From the NCBI RefSeq assembly GCF_034928825.1, contig NZ_JAYFUL010000006.1, positions 173,773-237,772 on the forward strand: a DNA stretch of 64,000 bases. Direction: 5' to 3'. Shown one piece after another: positions 8,084 to 17,270 of this stretch; positions within the stretch are counted from its first letter, which is position 1; every line of letters starts with the position of its first letter. The DNA comes from Arcicella aquatica. GTDB taxonomy: Bacteria > Bacteroidota > Bacteroidia > Cytophagales > Spirosomataceae. A program made the translations under genes and the position numbers. The notes under the pieces were generated by a model, which was given only the letters and a program-made list of their open reading frames with translations, had not been told where the DNA came from and made no database searches.

Positions 8084-9733
8084 ATGACACAAAAAGACCA
8101 ACAACAATTAGGGAAAACCCTTTGGGATATAGCAGACAATTTACGTGGGGCCATGAATGCGGATGATTTTAGGGATTATATGCTTTCATTCCTCTTCCTT
8201 AGATACTTATCATATAATTACGAAGAAGCTGCCAAAAAGGAACTGGGTTCGGATTATCCAGATAATACGCCTCCAGATGTAATGTCGCAGATAAAGGTCA
8301 ATTCACCTTTACAGATTTGGTATGCAGAAAATAAAGAAGATATACCTGAATTTGAAAAACAGATGCGTAGAAAGGTGCATTATGTAATTCAGCCAGAACA
8401 CCTATGGAGCAACATTACAGAATTAGCACGAACCCAGAATGATGAATTATTATTAACCCTCGAAGCTGGTTTTAATTATATCGAAAATGAGTCATTTGAA
8501 GGTTCATTTCAGGGCTTGTTTTCTGAAATCAATTTAAACTCTGAAAAACTTGGTAAAACAGCCATAGAACGAAATAAAAAACTTTGTATTATCATTCAGA
8601 AAATTGCTGATGGTATTACAGATTTTTCTACTGATTCTGATACACTTGGCGATGCTTATGAATATTTGATTGGTCAGTTTGCGGCTGGCTCAGGCAAAAA
8701 AGCAGGTGAGTTTTATACACCACAACAAATTTCTACCATTTTATCAGAAATTGTAACCTTAGATAGTCAAGAGCCAAAGACAGGAAAGAAGAAAAAACTA
8801 AATAAGGTATTAGATATGGCTTGTGGTTCGGGTTCATTGTTGCTCAATGTAAGAAAACGAATCAAAGACAGTGATGGAAGTGTGGGCAAAATATATGGAC
8901 AAGAAAAGAACATTACTACCTACAACCTTGCCCGAATGAATATGCTTTTACACGGTATGAAAGATACCGAGTTTGAAATATTTCATGGAGATACCCTTGA
9001 GAATAACTGGGATATACTCAATGAGATGAATCCGAGTAAAAAAGTTGAATTTGATGCCATTGTAGCTAATCCACCGTTTAGTTTAAGATGGGAACCCAAT
9101 GATACCTTAGCGGATGATTTTCGTTTCAAAAGCTATGGTTTAGCACCCAAATCAGCAGCAGACTTTGCTTTCTTATTACACGGCTTTCACTTCTTGGGAA
9201 AAGAAGGAACAATGGCTATCATCCTACCACACGGAGTATTATTCCGTGGTGGAGCTGAAGAACGAATCAGAACCAAGTTGCTAAAAGATAATAACATAGA
9301 TACTGTAATTGGCTTACCCTCAAACTTATTTTATTCCACAGGGATTCCAGTTTGTATTTTGGTTTTGAAGAAATGTAAAAAGCACGATGATGTATTATTT
9401 ATCAATGCGAGTGAAAATTTTGAGAAAGGGAAAAGACAAAATACGCTAAGAGAAGGTGAAAATGGAGAACCAAACGATATTCAAAAAATTATAGAAACCT
9501 ACCAGTTCAGACCCGAACATATTGAAAGATATGCACGAAGGGTATCAATGGATGAAATCGAAAATAATGGATACAATCTGAATATCTCTCGTTATGTAAG
9601 TACATCAATAGACGAAGTGCAAATTAGCTTAGATGACGTAAATGCCAAACTAATGGAGATAAACAAAAGCATAGAAATAAATACAGCTAAACACAATGAA
9701 TTTTTGAAAGAATTGGGACTAAATCAAATTTAA
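8084..9733 (+). CDS. hsdM: Type I DNA adenine methyltransferase (HsdM)
   Basis: The modification subunit, which uses SAM to methylate adenine at N6 and, with HsdS, protects host sites. The N-terminal helical HsdM domain (TLWDIADNLRGAMNADDFRDYML) is followed by GEFYTPQQIS, the SAM-binding motif MACGSGSLLL (about residue 246) and the catalytic NPPF (about 329). Length is 549 residues, typical and intact. It stands last in the operon and after hsdS, which is unusual, because most type I loci run R-M-S or M-S-R. A 158-base repeat separates it from hsdS. Confidence 0.96.
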   Translation: MTQKDQQQLGKTLWDIADNLRGAMNADDFRDYMLSFLFLRYLSYNYEEAAKKELGSDYPDNTPPDVMSQIKVNSPLQIWYAENKEDIPEFEKQMRRKVHYVIQPEHLWSNITELARTQNDELLLTLEAGFNYIENESFEGSFQGLFSEINLNSEKLGKTAIERNKKLCIIIQKIADGITDFSTDSDTLGDAYEYLIGQFAAGSGKKAGEFYTPQQISTILSEIVTLDSQEPKTGKKKKLNKVLDMACGSGSLLLNVRKRIKDSDGSVGKIYGQEKNITTYNLARMNMLLHGMKDTEFEIFHGDTLENNWDILNEMNPSKKVEFDAIVANPPFSLRWEPNDTLADDFRFKSYGLAPKSAADFAFLLHGFHFLGKEGTMAIILPHGVLFRGGAEERIRTKLLKDNNIDTVIGLPSNLFYSTGIPVCILVLKKCKKHDDVLFINASENFEKGKRQNTLREGENGEPNDIQKIIETYQFRPEHIERYARRVSMDEIENNGYNLNISRYVSTSIDEVQISLDDVNAKLMEINKSIEINTAKHNEFLKELGLNQI

Positions 9734-9758
9734 AGAAAATAATTCTCCACAAAAAGAA

Positions 9759-9797
9759 GCGATGAATCTATAATATCACAGATTCATCGCTTTTTTT
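9759..9797 (+). terminator. Terminator of the restriction-modification operon
   Basis: An 11-bp stem (GCGATGAATCT / AGATTCATCGC) with a ten-base loop is followed by seven Ts, 26 bases after the hsdM stop. Confidence 0.88.
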
Positions 9798-9963
9798 GTG
9801 CATGGTAGTATTCTATCTGGTATGATTTTTTAATGTTTTTATTTTAGTTTTTTTAATCAAAACACCATTGAGAGGACTATCTTCTGATATTATAAAGAGG
9901 AGAGGTCTCTAGTGTTTTCGTATAAAAGATAGGGTTGATTGTTTCACTAAAAACATAAATAAT

Positions 9964-10149
9964 ATGCCATGGACTAAGAGCGATTATCCGCCATCATACA
10001 AAAACCAACCTAAGAAAGTTAGGGACAAAGCCGTTGAGATAGCCAATGAGGTATTAAAGGACGGTGCCGAAGAAGGGCTTGCTATTGCTACGGGATTGAA
10101 AAAAGCCCGAGAAGTTTTAGCAAAAAAAGAAGATTCGCACAAGCAATAG
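9964..10149 (+). CDS. Small YdaT-like protein
   Basis: A 61-residue, highly charged protein without signal peptide. The pattern MPWTKSDYPPSYKNQPKKVRD, then AVEIANEVL and EEGLAIATGLKKAREV, resembles the N-terminal domain of Bacillus YdaT and related small stress-associated proteins; this is from memory of the pattern. The molecular function of that domain is not known to me. It is monocistronic between the restriction operon and a sensor kinase. An alternative is a plain conserved hypothetical protein. Confidence 0.65.
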   Translation: MPWTKSDYPPSYKNQPKKVRDKAVEIANEVLKDGAEEGLAIATGLKKAREVLAKKEDSHKQ

Positions 10150-10332
10150 AAAAAATAAGGATGTTATTGCCTATAGCTATAATTTGATGATATATCGCTT
10201 GAATTAACTAAAGACAATATTCAACATGAATATGTTTGATGTCGGAATTGTTGTATTTTTAGCTAAATTTATTTTCATTCTTTTTGTAAAGGGCAAGGCA
10301 TTCGTCATATCCTCTTAATTCAACCTTAATTC

Positions 10333-13300
10333 TTGGAAATTAAAAATACTACCGACGACTATTTCTTCCTTGAAAACGGTGGCGAAGCTGCCGAAATCAT
10401 TAGGAATTTAGACTGGTCTTCAAATATTCTAGGACGACCTGAAACATGGCCTGAAAATTTGAAGAATACTTTGGCTACATTATTGCCATCCAAATTCCCG
10501 ATGTTTCTTTGGTGGGGCAATGACCTAATCCAGTTTTATAATGATGCCTATAGACCAAGCTTTGGAGATCAGGGGAAACACCCTAAAGCTATGGGACAAA
10601 GAGCGGAAGATTGCTGGCCTGAGATATGGGATTTTCTTGCTCCGCATATTTCTAATATATTAGCTACTGGCGAAAGTGTCTGGTATGAAAATATGTTATT
10701 GCCTATACATCGAAATGGTAAACTTGAGGATGTGTATTGGACATTCAGTTATAGTCCAGTAAGAGGAGACGACCGTCAGATTGAGGGTATTTTGGTAGTT
10801 TGTAATGAAACAACCAATACTGTAAACCATAACAAACAGCTTCAAAATAGTAAGGATGAACTATTATTCGCTATTGAAGCAGCCGAACTTGGCACTTTTG
10901 ACCTTAATCCAGTCACTAATAAATTTTCAGCAAATAACCGCCTTAAAAGTTGGTTCGGATTACAGCCCGATGATGAGATTGCCCTAAATATAGCAACAGA
11001 CGTAATAGCAGAAGCTGATCGTGATAATGTGATAAAAGCGATAGGGGATGCCTTAAAATTTGAATTAGGGGGGAAGTATGAAATAGAATATACGATTATT
11101 CACCCTATCACAAAAGAAGAAAAAATAGTGCGTGCCAAAGGACGCGCTTGGTTTAATGAGAATAAAGAAGCCTATCGTTTTAACGGAATTTTGCAGGACA
11201 TCACAGAACATAAAAAGGCTAATGATGAAATTTTGAGGTCAAGACAGTTGACTGACCTCACCCTACATAATATGGGTATGGGCCTTTTTAATGTTGATTT
11301 TGCTACTAATAATATAGAATATTCTCCTGAATTTGCTGCTCTTATATCTGGTTCAAAAATTAAAGATTTATCACGGATGGATTTTGTTAAATATATCCAT
11401 CCTGATGATTTAGGGTTGCGTCTTGAAGCTATTGAGCAAGGATTAACAACTGGTAAATTTTATTATACCCCACGAGTAATTTGGGACGACGGAAGTATTC
11501 ATCATATTGCCATTTCTGGAGCTAGGATTGTTGACGCTAAGGGCAATCCCAAGATATTCTCAGGAACAGGCATAGATATTACAGAACGAGAAAGAAGTCG
11601 TGTAGCATTACAGCAAGCAGAGCATAGACTGGAACAAACAAAGCGTGAAGCAAATGCTATGTTCAGAAATGTGACTGATAGTTCACCTACTGGACTTTGG
11701 CTAGCTGATAAACAAGGTATGTTGACCTACTTGAATAACACTTTGGTAGAGTGGACAGGCATGCCTTATTCAGAATTGTTGGGGATAGGCTGGACAAACG
11801 CTATCATTGAAGAAGACAGACAAATGGCAGCGGAAGTCTTTGAGGAAGCTGTGAATTCGCTATCGCATTATGATGTGCTTTTTAGGATTAAGAAAGCTAC
11901 TGGGAAAATAGTATGGTGTCGTGCAGCAGGAGACCCATTTTTTGATGAGAGTGGCAAGTATGCTGGCTATGCAGGATTTTGTATGGACATGGATGAAATC
12001 ATCGCAAGCAGAAAAGCACTTACGGAAAGCGAAGAACGTTTTAGCCTCATGATTAAGCAAGCTCCTGTAGGAATATGCCTTTTTACAGGATTGGATATGA
12101 AAATTGAGATTGCGAATGATATCATGATTGGATATTGGGGGAAAGACAGAACTATCATGGGTAAACCGCTTGAAATAGCCATCCCCGAATTAGTTGGTCA
12201 GCCATTTCTCTCATTATTGCAGGAAGTTTACTTAACAGGCGTGCCTTATGAAGCTGTTTCTACCCCAGCACGCCTTGAAGTAGATGGGAAATTAAGTACA
12301 TTTTATTTTGATTTTACCTATAAGCCAATCAGGGATATTCATGGAAATATTTATGGTATTATGGATATTGCCGTTGATGTAACTGAACGGGTTTTAGCCT
12401 CACAAAAATTAGATGATACACGTATTGCCTTAGCGGGTGCTATTGAATTGGCCGAACTAGCAACATGGCAACTTGATATTAGAAATAAAGCATTTTCTTA
12501 TTCAAAAAGGTTTATGGATTGGCTAGGCTTCACTGAAGATACCAAAACGATGGATGAAGCTTATAATCCATTGCCTAATGATTACAGAAAATTAGTCAGT
12601 GATGCAATCCAAGCTGCTATAATGCCAGGTTCTTCGGGAATTTATGATAATGAGCATCCAATTATCAACAGCGTTACGGGGCAGGTAAGGATTATTCATG
12701 CAACGGCAAGGGTATTTTATAATAGTGATGGTATGCCAGCGTATTTAAGTGGCACAGCCCAAGACGTAACAAAAGAAAGAAAATTACAAGAAGAACTAAC
12801 ATTTAAAATCAGAAAAAGTACGGCAGAATTACGCCAAGCAAATGCAGAATTAGAGATAAATAATAAAGAATTGCAACAGTTTGCTTACATTGCCTCGCAT
12901 GATTTGCAAGAACCTGTTCGGAAAATATCGGTCTTCATTCAGATGCTTGAAAATTATATCACATCTGACCCAGAAAAGGTAAAAATATACATTGAAAAAA
13001 TAAGTAATTCAGCAAAACGCATGTCAACATTGATTAAAGATGTGCTTGGTTTTTCTGAATTAGCTAATAGTACCAAAGTAATTGAAATTGTAGATTTGGA
13101 GGAGGTAATGGAGAATATCTTGAGTGATTTTGACTTGACAATTGAACAAAAAGAAGCTACTATCATCTACCAAAATTTACCAAAATTAAAAGCTATTCCA
13201 TTACAAATGGGGCAGTTGTTTGGCAATTTAATATCTAATGCTTTGAAATATTCTCGTCAGGATGTTAAGCCTGTCATTAAGGTTATCAGTAGCAAGCTTA

Positions 13301-13569
13301 ATGACAACGATAAAAAACTATTTTCTATCGATAATTCATTAGATTATTATAAAATTGAGGTTATCGATAATGGAATAGGTTTTAATCAAAAGTATGCAGA
13401 GCAGATTTTTAATATTTTTCAACGATTACATGGCAAAAATGAATTCGCAGGTACTGGTATCGGGCTGGCAATGTGTCGAAAAATTGTACAAAATCATAAT
13501 GGAGATATTAAGGCATTTTCGGAGGAAGGAAAAGGAACAACATTTGTTCTTGTGATACCAGAAGAATAA
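10333..13569 (+). CDS. Multi-PAS sensor histidine kinase
   Basis: A soluble hybrid-type sensor of 1078 residues with no membrane segment. The N-terminal part matches the PAS-related module WSSNILGRPETWP ... PMFLWWG ... FYNDAYRP of large Bacteroidota kinases. Several further PAS/PAC units follow (about residues 180-820; ILQDITE, SGTGIDITER and GTAQDVTKER mark PAC ends). HisKA carries the phospho-acceptor His in ASHDLQEP (about 855). HATPase_c shows the N box NLISNALKYS, IDNGIGF and GTGIGLAMC. The start is a TTG: a stop codon lies two codons upstream and the first ATG would cut into the conserved N-terminus. The gene directly downstream is a truncated response regulator. Confidence 0.88.
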   Translation: MEIKNTTDDYFFLENGGEAAEIIRNLDWSSNILGRPETWPENLKNTLATLLPSKFPMFLWWGNDLIQFYNDAYRPSFGDQGKHPKAMGQRAEDCWPEIWDFLAPHISNILATGESVWYENMLLPIHRNGKLEDVYWTFSYSPVRGDDRQIEGILVVCNETTNTVNHNKQLQNSKDELLFAIEAAELGTFDLNPVTNKFSANNRLKSWFGLQPDDEIALNIATDVIAEADRDNVIKAIGDALKFELGGKYEIEYTIIHPITKEEKIVRAKGRAWFNENKEAYRFNGILQDITEHKKANDEILRSRQLTDLTLHNMGMGLFNVDFATNNIEYSPEFAALISGSKIKDLSRMDFVKYIHPDDLGLRLEAIEQGLTTGKFYYTPRVIWDDGSIHHIAISGARIVDAKGNPKIFSGTGIDITERERSRVALQQAEHRLEQTKREANAMFRNVTDSSPTGLWLADKQGMLTYLNNTLVEWTGMPYSELLGIGWTNAIIEEDRQMAAEVFEEAVNSLSHYDVLFRIKKATGKIVWCRAAGDPFFDESGKYAGYAGFCMDMDEIIASRKALTESEERFSLMIKQAPVGICLFTGLDMKIEIANDIMIGYWGKDRTIMGKPLEIAIPELVGQPFLSLLQEVYLTGVPYEAVSTPARLEVDGKLSTFYFDFTYKPIRDIHGNIYGIMDIAVDVTERVLASQKLDDTRIALAGAIELAELATWQLDIRNKAFSYSKRFMDWLGFTEDTKTMDEAYNPLPNDYRKLVSDAIQAAIMPGSSGIYDNEHPIINSVTGQVRIIHATARVFYNSDGMPAYLSGTAQDVTKERKLQEELTFKIRKSTAELRQANAELEINNKELQQFAYIASHDLQEPVRKISVFIQMLENYITSDPEKVKIYIEKISNSAKRMSTLIKDVLGFSELANSTKVIEIVDLEEVMENILSDFDLTIEQKEATIIYQNLPKLKAIPLQMGQLFGNLISNALKYSRQDVKPVIKVISSKLNDNDKKLFSIDNSLDYYKIEVIDNGIGFNQKYAEQIFNIFQRLHGKNEFAGTGIGLAMCRKIVQNHNGDIKAFSEEGKGTTFVLVIPEE

Positions 13570-13617
13570 AACAAGTAATTTTCGACCCATACATTCCTAT
13601 TTTATATTAGATAACAA

Positions 13618-13686
13618 ATGATGAAGACTGTCTTTTTGATTGATGATGATTTAGATGAACGTGAAATATTTCAGGAGTCTTTATAG
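13618..13686 (+). pseudogene. Truncated response regulator (receiver N-terminus)
   Basis: A 22-codon frame starting 48 bases after the kinase encodes MKTVFLIDDDLDEREIF, the beta-1 strand and acidic pocket (DDD) of a CheY-type receiver, and then stops at TAG after QESL. The rest of the receiver domain (about 100 residues including the phospho-Asp) is absent from the following sequence. Many Bacteroidota PAS kinases are followed by a stand-alone receiver gene, so this is best read as a remnant of the partner. Confidence 0.8.
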
Positions 13687-13857
13687 GTACTTAACCTATA
13701 TGTTTAGTATAGTAATATATGAATTTTGAGGAGGCTACAAATAAATACGGTTTTCAGTAACATTTTTTAATAACTTGATTTTTAGCGCAGTATAAATTTC
13801 TTAGACATATTCCCTTAAAATATACTTTTAGGAACGAGTTTTTTGTAATTTTAATGC

Positions 13858-14022
13858 TGAAGCTGTTTAAGCTTTCCGTTTCTTAGGTGAAAGTATTGTA
13901 TTTTTGGATTGCTTTTTTCAAAATTTGGGAAGCATAGCATCGCTATGTTGAGTAAATTTTGGAACAAGCTATTCTAAAAGACTTAGTTTAACCCGAAAGG
14001 GAAAGTTTAAACAGCTTCGCTT
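13858..14022. repeat. 165-bp imperfect inverted repeat (MITE-like)
   Basis: The left arm (from GAAGCTGTTTAAGCTTTCC at 13859) and the right arm (GGAAAGTTTAAACAGCTTC, ending 14018) pair over about 70 bases with mismatches; the inner arms meet around CAAAATTT and TAAATTTTGG. The centre, AGCATAGCATCGCTATG, is itself a dyad. No open frame lies inside. It looks like a small non-autonomous element or a large RNA hairpin between the broken regulator and the LytTR gene, and may have replaced the lost receiver sequence. Confidence 0.65.
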
Positions 14023-14042
14023 AATAAAAATACTTGTTATCC

Positions 14043-14942
14043 ATGGAATTGTATGTAAATCGGGAACATTTACTAAAGGAGATTGAATATCCAGCTAGGT
14101 TCAAGGCTGAAAACCTATTCAAAAGTTCGGCAATTATCTTTGTTAGCCTCCTTGTGTTTCTTTTATTGTTCAAGCCCTTTGGCATGTATGCCCCTGAATA
14201 TAAAATAAACTATTTTTTTATCTGTAGTCTTCATGCATTATGCCCTGCCTTAATCGTTTTCATTTATTTTTCTATACTCAATTTTTTTACACAAAGAAAA
14301 CAACACTGGACTTTGCTAGAGGAATATTCACAGATAGGTGTTGTCCTAATTTTGACAGGTATTACCAGTTTTTTAATACGAGATTTAATCTACAACAACC
14401 CTGATAACTGGTCTTTCAATTACCTTTGGGAAGAAATTAGAAACTGCTTTATTGCAGGAATATTCTTTTATTTTTTTCTGAGATTAGTTAGCTTCTATCT
14501 TCAATCAAAGAAAGGCTCGCCATTCGTACTTCAGTTTATCCCACTTTGCGTTGACCCTCCCAAAAAAGAGATTGAGGCTACCCTTTTTATCAATACACAA
14601 GTTAAACAAGATGACTTTAGCTTAAATATAGATGATTTATTATTCGTAAAAGCTGATGGAAATTATATTGAATTAACCAGCGCAATTGATAATCAAATAG
14701 TGATAGAATTAAAAAGAATTTCTCTGACACAATTTGAAACTCAACTTTCAGGCTATCCACATTTTTTCAGGTGCCACAGAGCTTATTTAGTAAATATGTT
14801 CAAGGTCGAAAAAGTTTCGGGAAACTCTCAAGGGTATTTATTATCCTTTCATGAAACCAGCGAAAAGATTCCTGTGTCTAGGAAACAGCTAGATAGTTTT
14901 AATCACTGTTATGAACAACTCAGGCAGCAAAATGTAGCTTAA
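14043..14942 (+). CDS. Membrane-anchored LytTR DNA-binding regulator
   Basis: A protein of 299 residues with four predicted membrane helices (about residues 27-45, 58-80, 97-112 and 134-149) and a C-terminal LytTR domain (about 195-290: LLFVKADGNYIEL, FRCHRAYLVN, IPVSRKQLD). The domain binds promoter DNA, so the gene probably acts as a one-component membrane regulator without receiver or kinase. The ATG at 14043 is chosen; a TTG three codons upstream is possible but adds nothing conserved. It lies just after the inverted repeat and upstream of an acyltransferase gene on the same strand. Confidence 0.85.
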   Translation: MELYVNREHLLKEIEYPARFKAENLFKSSAIIFVSLLVFLLLFKPFGMYAPEYKINYFFICSLHALCPALIVFIYFSILNFFTQRKQHWTLLEEYSQIGVVLILTGITSFLIRDLIYNNPDNWSFNYLWEEIRNCFIAGIFFYFFLRLVSFYLQSKKGSPFVLQFIPLCVDPPKKEIEATLFINTQVKQDDFSLNIDDLLFVKADGNYIELTSAIDNQIVIELKRISLTQFETQLSGYPHFFRCHRAYLVNMFKVEKVSGNSQGYLLSFHETSEKIPVSRKQLDSFNHCYEQLRQQNVA

Positions 14943-15064
14943 ACTTGTTGTTCATCACAAAGCTAGTTACTGATAACAGATTGCACTGAGAACTGGTTTT
15001 AGTATTGTAGGTTTGTTGCAAGTAGCCGATAGTCGGATACGAAACAATTATAAACCAATCAATC

Positions 15065-16207
15065 ATGTCTTCTCAAATTTCAACTGCTAAGCCATCAAAC
15101 AAACTATTATACATAGACAATATAAAACTACTATTAACCATATTAGTGGTGCTCCATCATACTTGCGTTACGTATGGTGCTCCGGGCGGGTGGTATTATA
15201 TTGAAAAAACTACTCATTTGGGTGCTCTCATACCCCTAACGATGTTTGTGAGTATAAATCAATCTTATTTCATGGGCTTTTTCTTCATGCTTGCGGCCTA
15301 TTTTACTGGTACATCCTATGCCCGAAAAGGTGCTGCTAGGTTTATAGCTGACCGTCTGTTTAGACTAGGCATTCCTTTGTTGTTTTACTCATTTGTTTTT
15401 TCTCCCTTCCTCTGCTATTTGGTTTATTATTTTGGAAAAGAACAACACATTACTTATTGGCAATATCTTCAAGGTTACGATAACTGGATAGATTTTGGAG
15501 TAATGTGGTTTGTAGTGGCATTACTGTTGTTCTCCTTAGGGTATGTCTTTATAAAAAGCCTTTTTAACATTAATATTAGCAGACCTTTACCAACACCGAC
15601 TGCATATACGATACTCTTGCTAGCAACGGTAGTAGGCATTATTAGTTTCATAGTCAGAATCATTTTTCCAGTTGGCTGGGTTCTTAAACCACTAGGTTTT
15701 CAATTAGGGCATTTCCCGCAGTATATTGTATTTTTTATCATTGGATTATTGGCGGCTAAGAACAATTGGTTTGACCAACTTTCAGAAAAAACTAGCAAGC
15801 AACTTGCTTTATCCATAAGATGGTGCTTATTATTTTTTCCTATGTTTTATCTGATACGAGTAAAGCTGGATATGCCTATTGCTTGGTACTCTGGGGGATT
15901 TCACTGGCAGTCATTATTATATGCAGTATGGGAACAATTGATTGGTATTTCTATACTGACAGTATTACTCATTTATGGAAAAAAGCGTTGGAATACAACG
16001 TCAGTATTACTGAGTAAATTATCACGGAGCAGTTTTGCGGTATATATTTTTCATCCGCTCGTTATTATCGGTTTATCATTAGCCGTAAGAAATTGGACTA
16101 TTGACCCATCCATAAAATGTTTGATTATAGCACCCATAGCCGTATTAGGTAGTTTTGCATTAGGGTCTCTTATTTTATTGATTCCTGGTGTTAAAAAAGT
16201 GATTTAA
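15065..16207 (+). CDS. Acyltransferase 3 family membrane protein
   Basis: An integral membrane protein of 380 residues with about ten hydrophobic helices. The start, LYIDNIKLLLTILVVLHHT, carries the conserved His of acyltransferase-3 enzymes in helix 1, and the RLFRLGIPLLFYSF segment after helix 2 is also typical. Members transfer acyl groups (often acetyl or succinyl) to carbohydrates or lipids at the membrane; the substrate is unknown here. The 122-base gap to the LytTR gene would allow co-transcription. Confidence 0.87.
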   Translation: MSSQISTAKPSNKLLYIDNIKLLLTILVVLHHTCVTYGAPGGWYYIEKTTHLGALIPLTMFVSINQSYFMGFFFMLAAYFTGTSYARKGAARFIADRLFRLGIPLLFYSFVFSPFLCYLVYYFGKEQHITYWQYLQGYDNWIDFGVMWFVVALLLFSLGYVFIKSLFNINISRPLPTPTAYTILLLATVVGIISFIVRIIFPVGWVLKPLGFQLGHFPQYIVFFIIGLLAAKNNWFDQLSEKTSKQLALSIRWCLLFFPMFYLIRVKLDMPIAWYSGGFHWQSLLYAVWEQLIGISILTVLLIYGKKRWNTTSVLLSKLSRSSFAVYIFHPLVIIGLSLAVRNWTIDPSIKCLIIAPIAVLGSFALGSLILLIPGVKKVI

Positions 16208-16323
16208 GGCGTAGGCTAGCATTTATAATATGAATCAAGGTGGTTTTCTAAACTATTAACATATCAATCAATTGATTTTACTTACCTTTAAGGTCTCGTC
16301 TAATAAAATATCTTCTACGGCGG

Positions 16324-17184
16324 ATGGAAAAAATACCCATAAGACATATCAAAGTAAGTAAAAAAGAACCAGATTTATCTGAAGCGTTTACCATTCGGGA
16401 TATTGATAGTTTACTTGCTGAGACCGATATGGTGCAAGAACTTCATAGACATGATTTTTTTTATCTATTGATTGTAAAAGAAGGCACTGGTAATCATAAT
16501 ATTGACTTCACATCTTACAACGTTTCTGATTATTCTGTTTCCCTTATGCGACCAGGACAGGTACACCAACTAGTTTTGGAAGCAGGAAGTACGGGTTATT
16601 TAATACAATTTAGAAAGGATTTTTATTCTCCACATGACAAATCAGTAAGCCAACTATTACGCAAGACGAGTAATATTAATCACTATCAATTTGATTCGAA
16701 TAAATTTCAGAAGTTAAGTGCCATATTATCTAATATCTTTCAAGAATATACCGACAAACAAGAAAAGTATCTGGAAGTAATTAAAGCCAATATGGATATT
16801 TTCTTTATTGAGCTTATTCGAAAACATGGTAGTAATCCAATACAAGAGAAAGCGAACCTTTATATAGAAGCACAACTTGAAGCGTTTTTAAGCCATTTAG
16901 AGACGCATGTTTTCAGCCACAAACAGGTGTCTGAATATGCGGCTTTACTAAATCTCTCTACTTTCCAGTTGAATGCTATCACTAAGACATCTTTAGGGAA
17001 GACGTGTTCAGAAGTGATAAATGAATACATTATATTGGAATCTAAAAGATATCTTCTTGCCACTTCTAATCAAATCACTCAAATAGCTTATTATTTAGGC
17101 TATGAAGATGTTTCATACTTTATCAGATTCTTCAAAAAGCATACTGGATATACTCCTGATGCTTTTAGACACAACTTTAAATAA
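16324..17184 (+). CDS. AraC family transcriptional regulator
   Basis: A regulator of 286 residues. The N-terminal cupin-like sensor domain (ELHRHDFFYLLIV, MRPGQVHQL) spans about 1-150. The C-terminal pair of helix-turn-helix motifs (about 185-285) contains YLGYEDVSYFIRFFKKHTGYTPDAFR, the AraC signature. The genes after it on the same strand encode a reductase and an SDR, 86 bases on, and are the likely targets; this is inferred from position only. Confidence 0.92.
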   Translation: MEKIPIRHIKVSKKEPDLSEAFTIRDIDSLLAETDMVQELHRHDFFYLLIVKEGTGNHNIDFTSYNVSDYSVSLMRPGQVHQLVLEAGSTGYLIQFRKDFYSPHDKSVSQLLRKTSNINHYQFDSNKFQKLSAILSNIFQEYTDKQEKYLEVIKANMDIFFIELIRKHGSNPIQEKANLYIEAQLEAFLSHLETHVFSHKQVSEYAALLNLSTFQLNAITKTSLGKTCSEVINEYIILESKRYLLATSNQITQIAYYLGYEDVSYFIRFFKKHTGYTPDAFRHNFK

Positions 17185-17270
17185 ATCCCATAGAACTACA
17201 TTTTTGTCCTATCTTCTCCATCTGGATTGAAACTACCTTTGCAAAGAACAAAATTAGATTCTTTAAGGCA

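Noticed and set aside
14034..14042. TTG as start of the membrane LytTR regulator
   Set aside because: It adds only three residues before a normal ATG at 14043.
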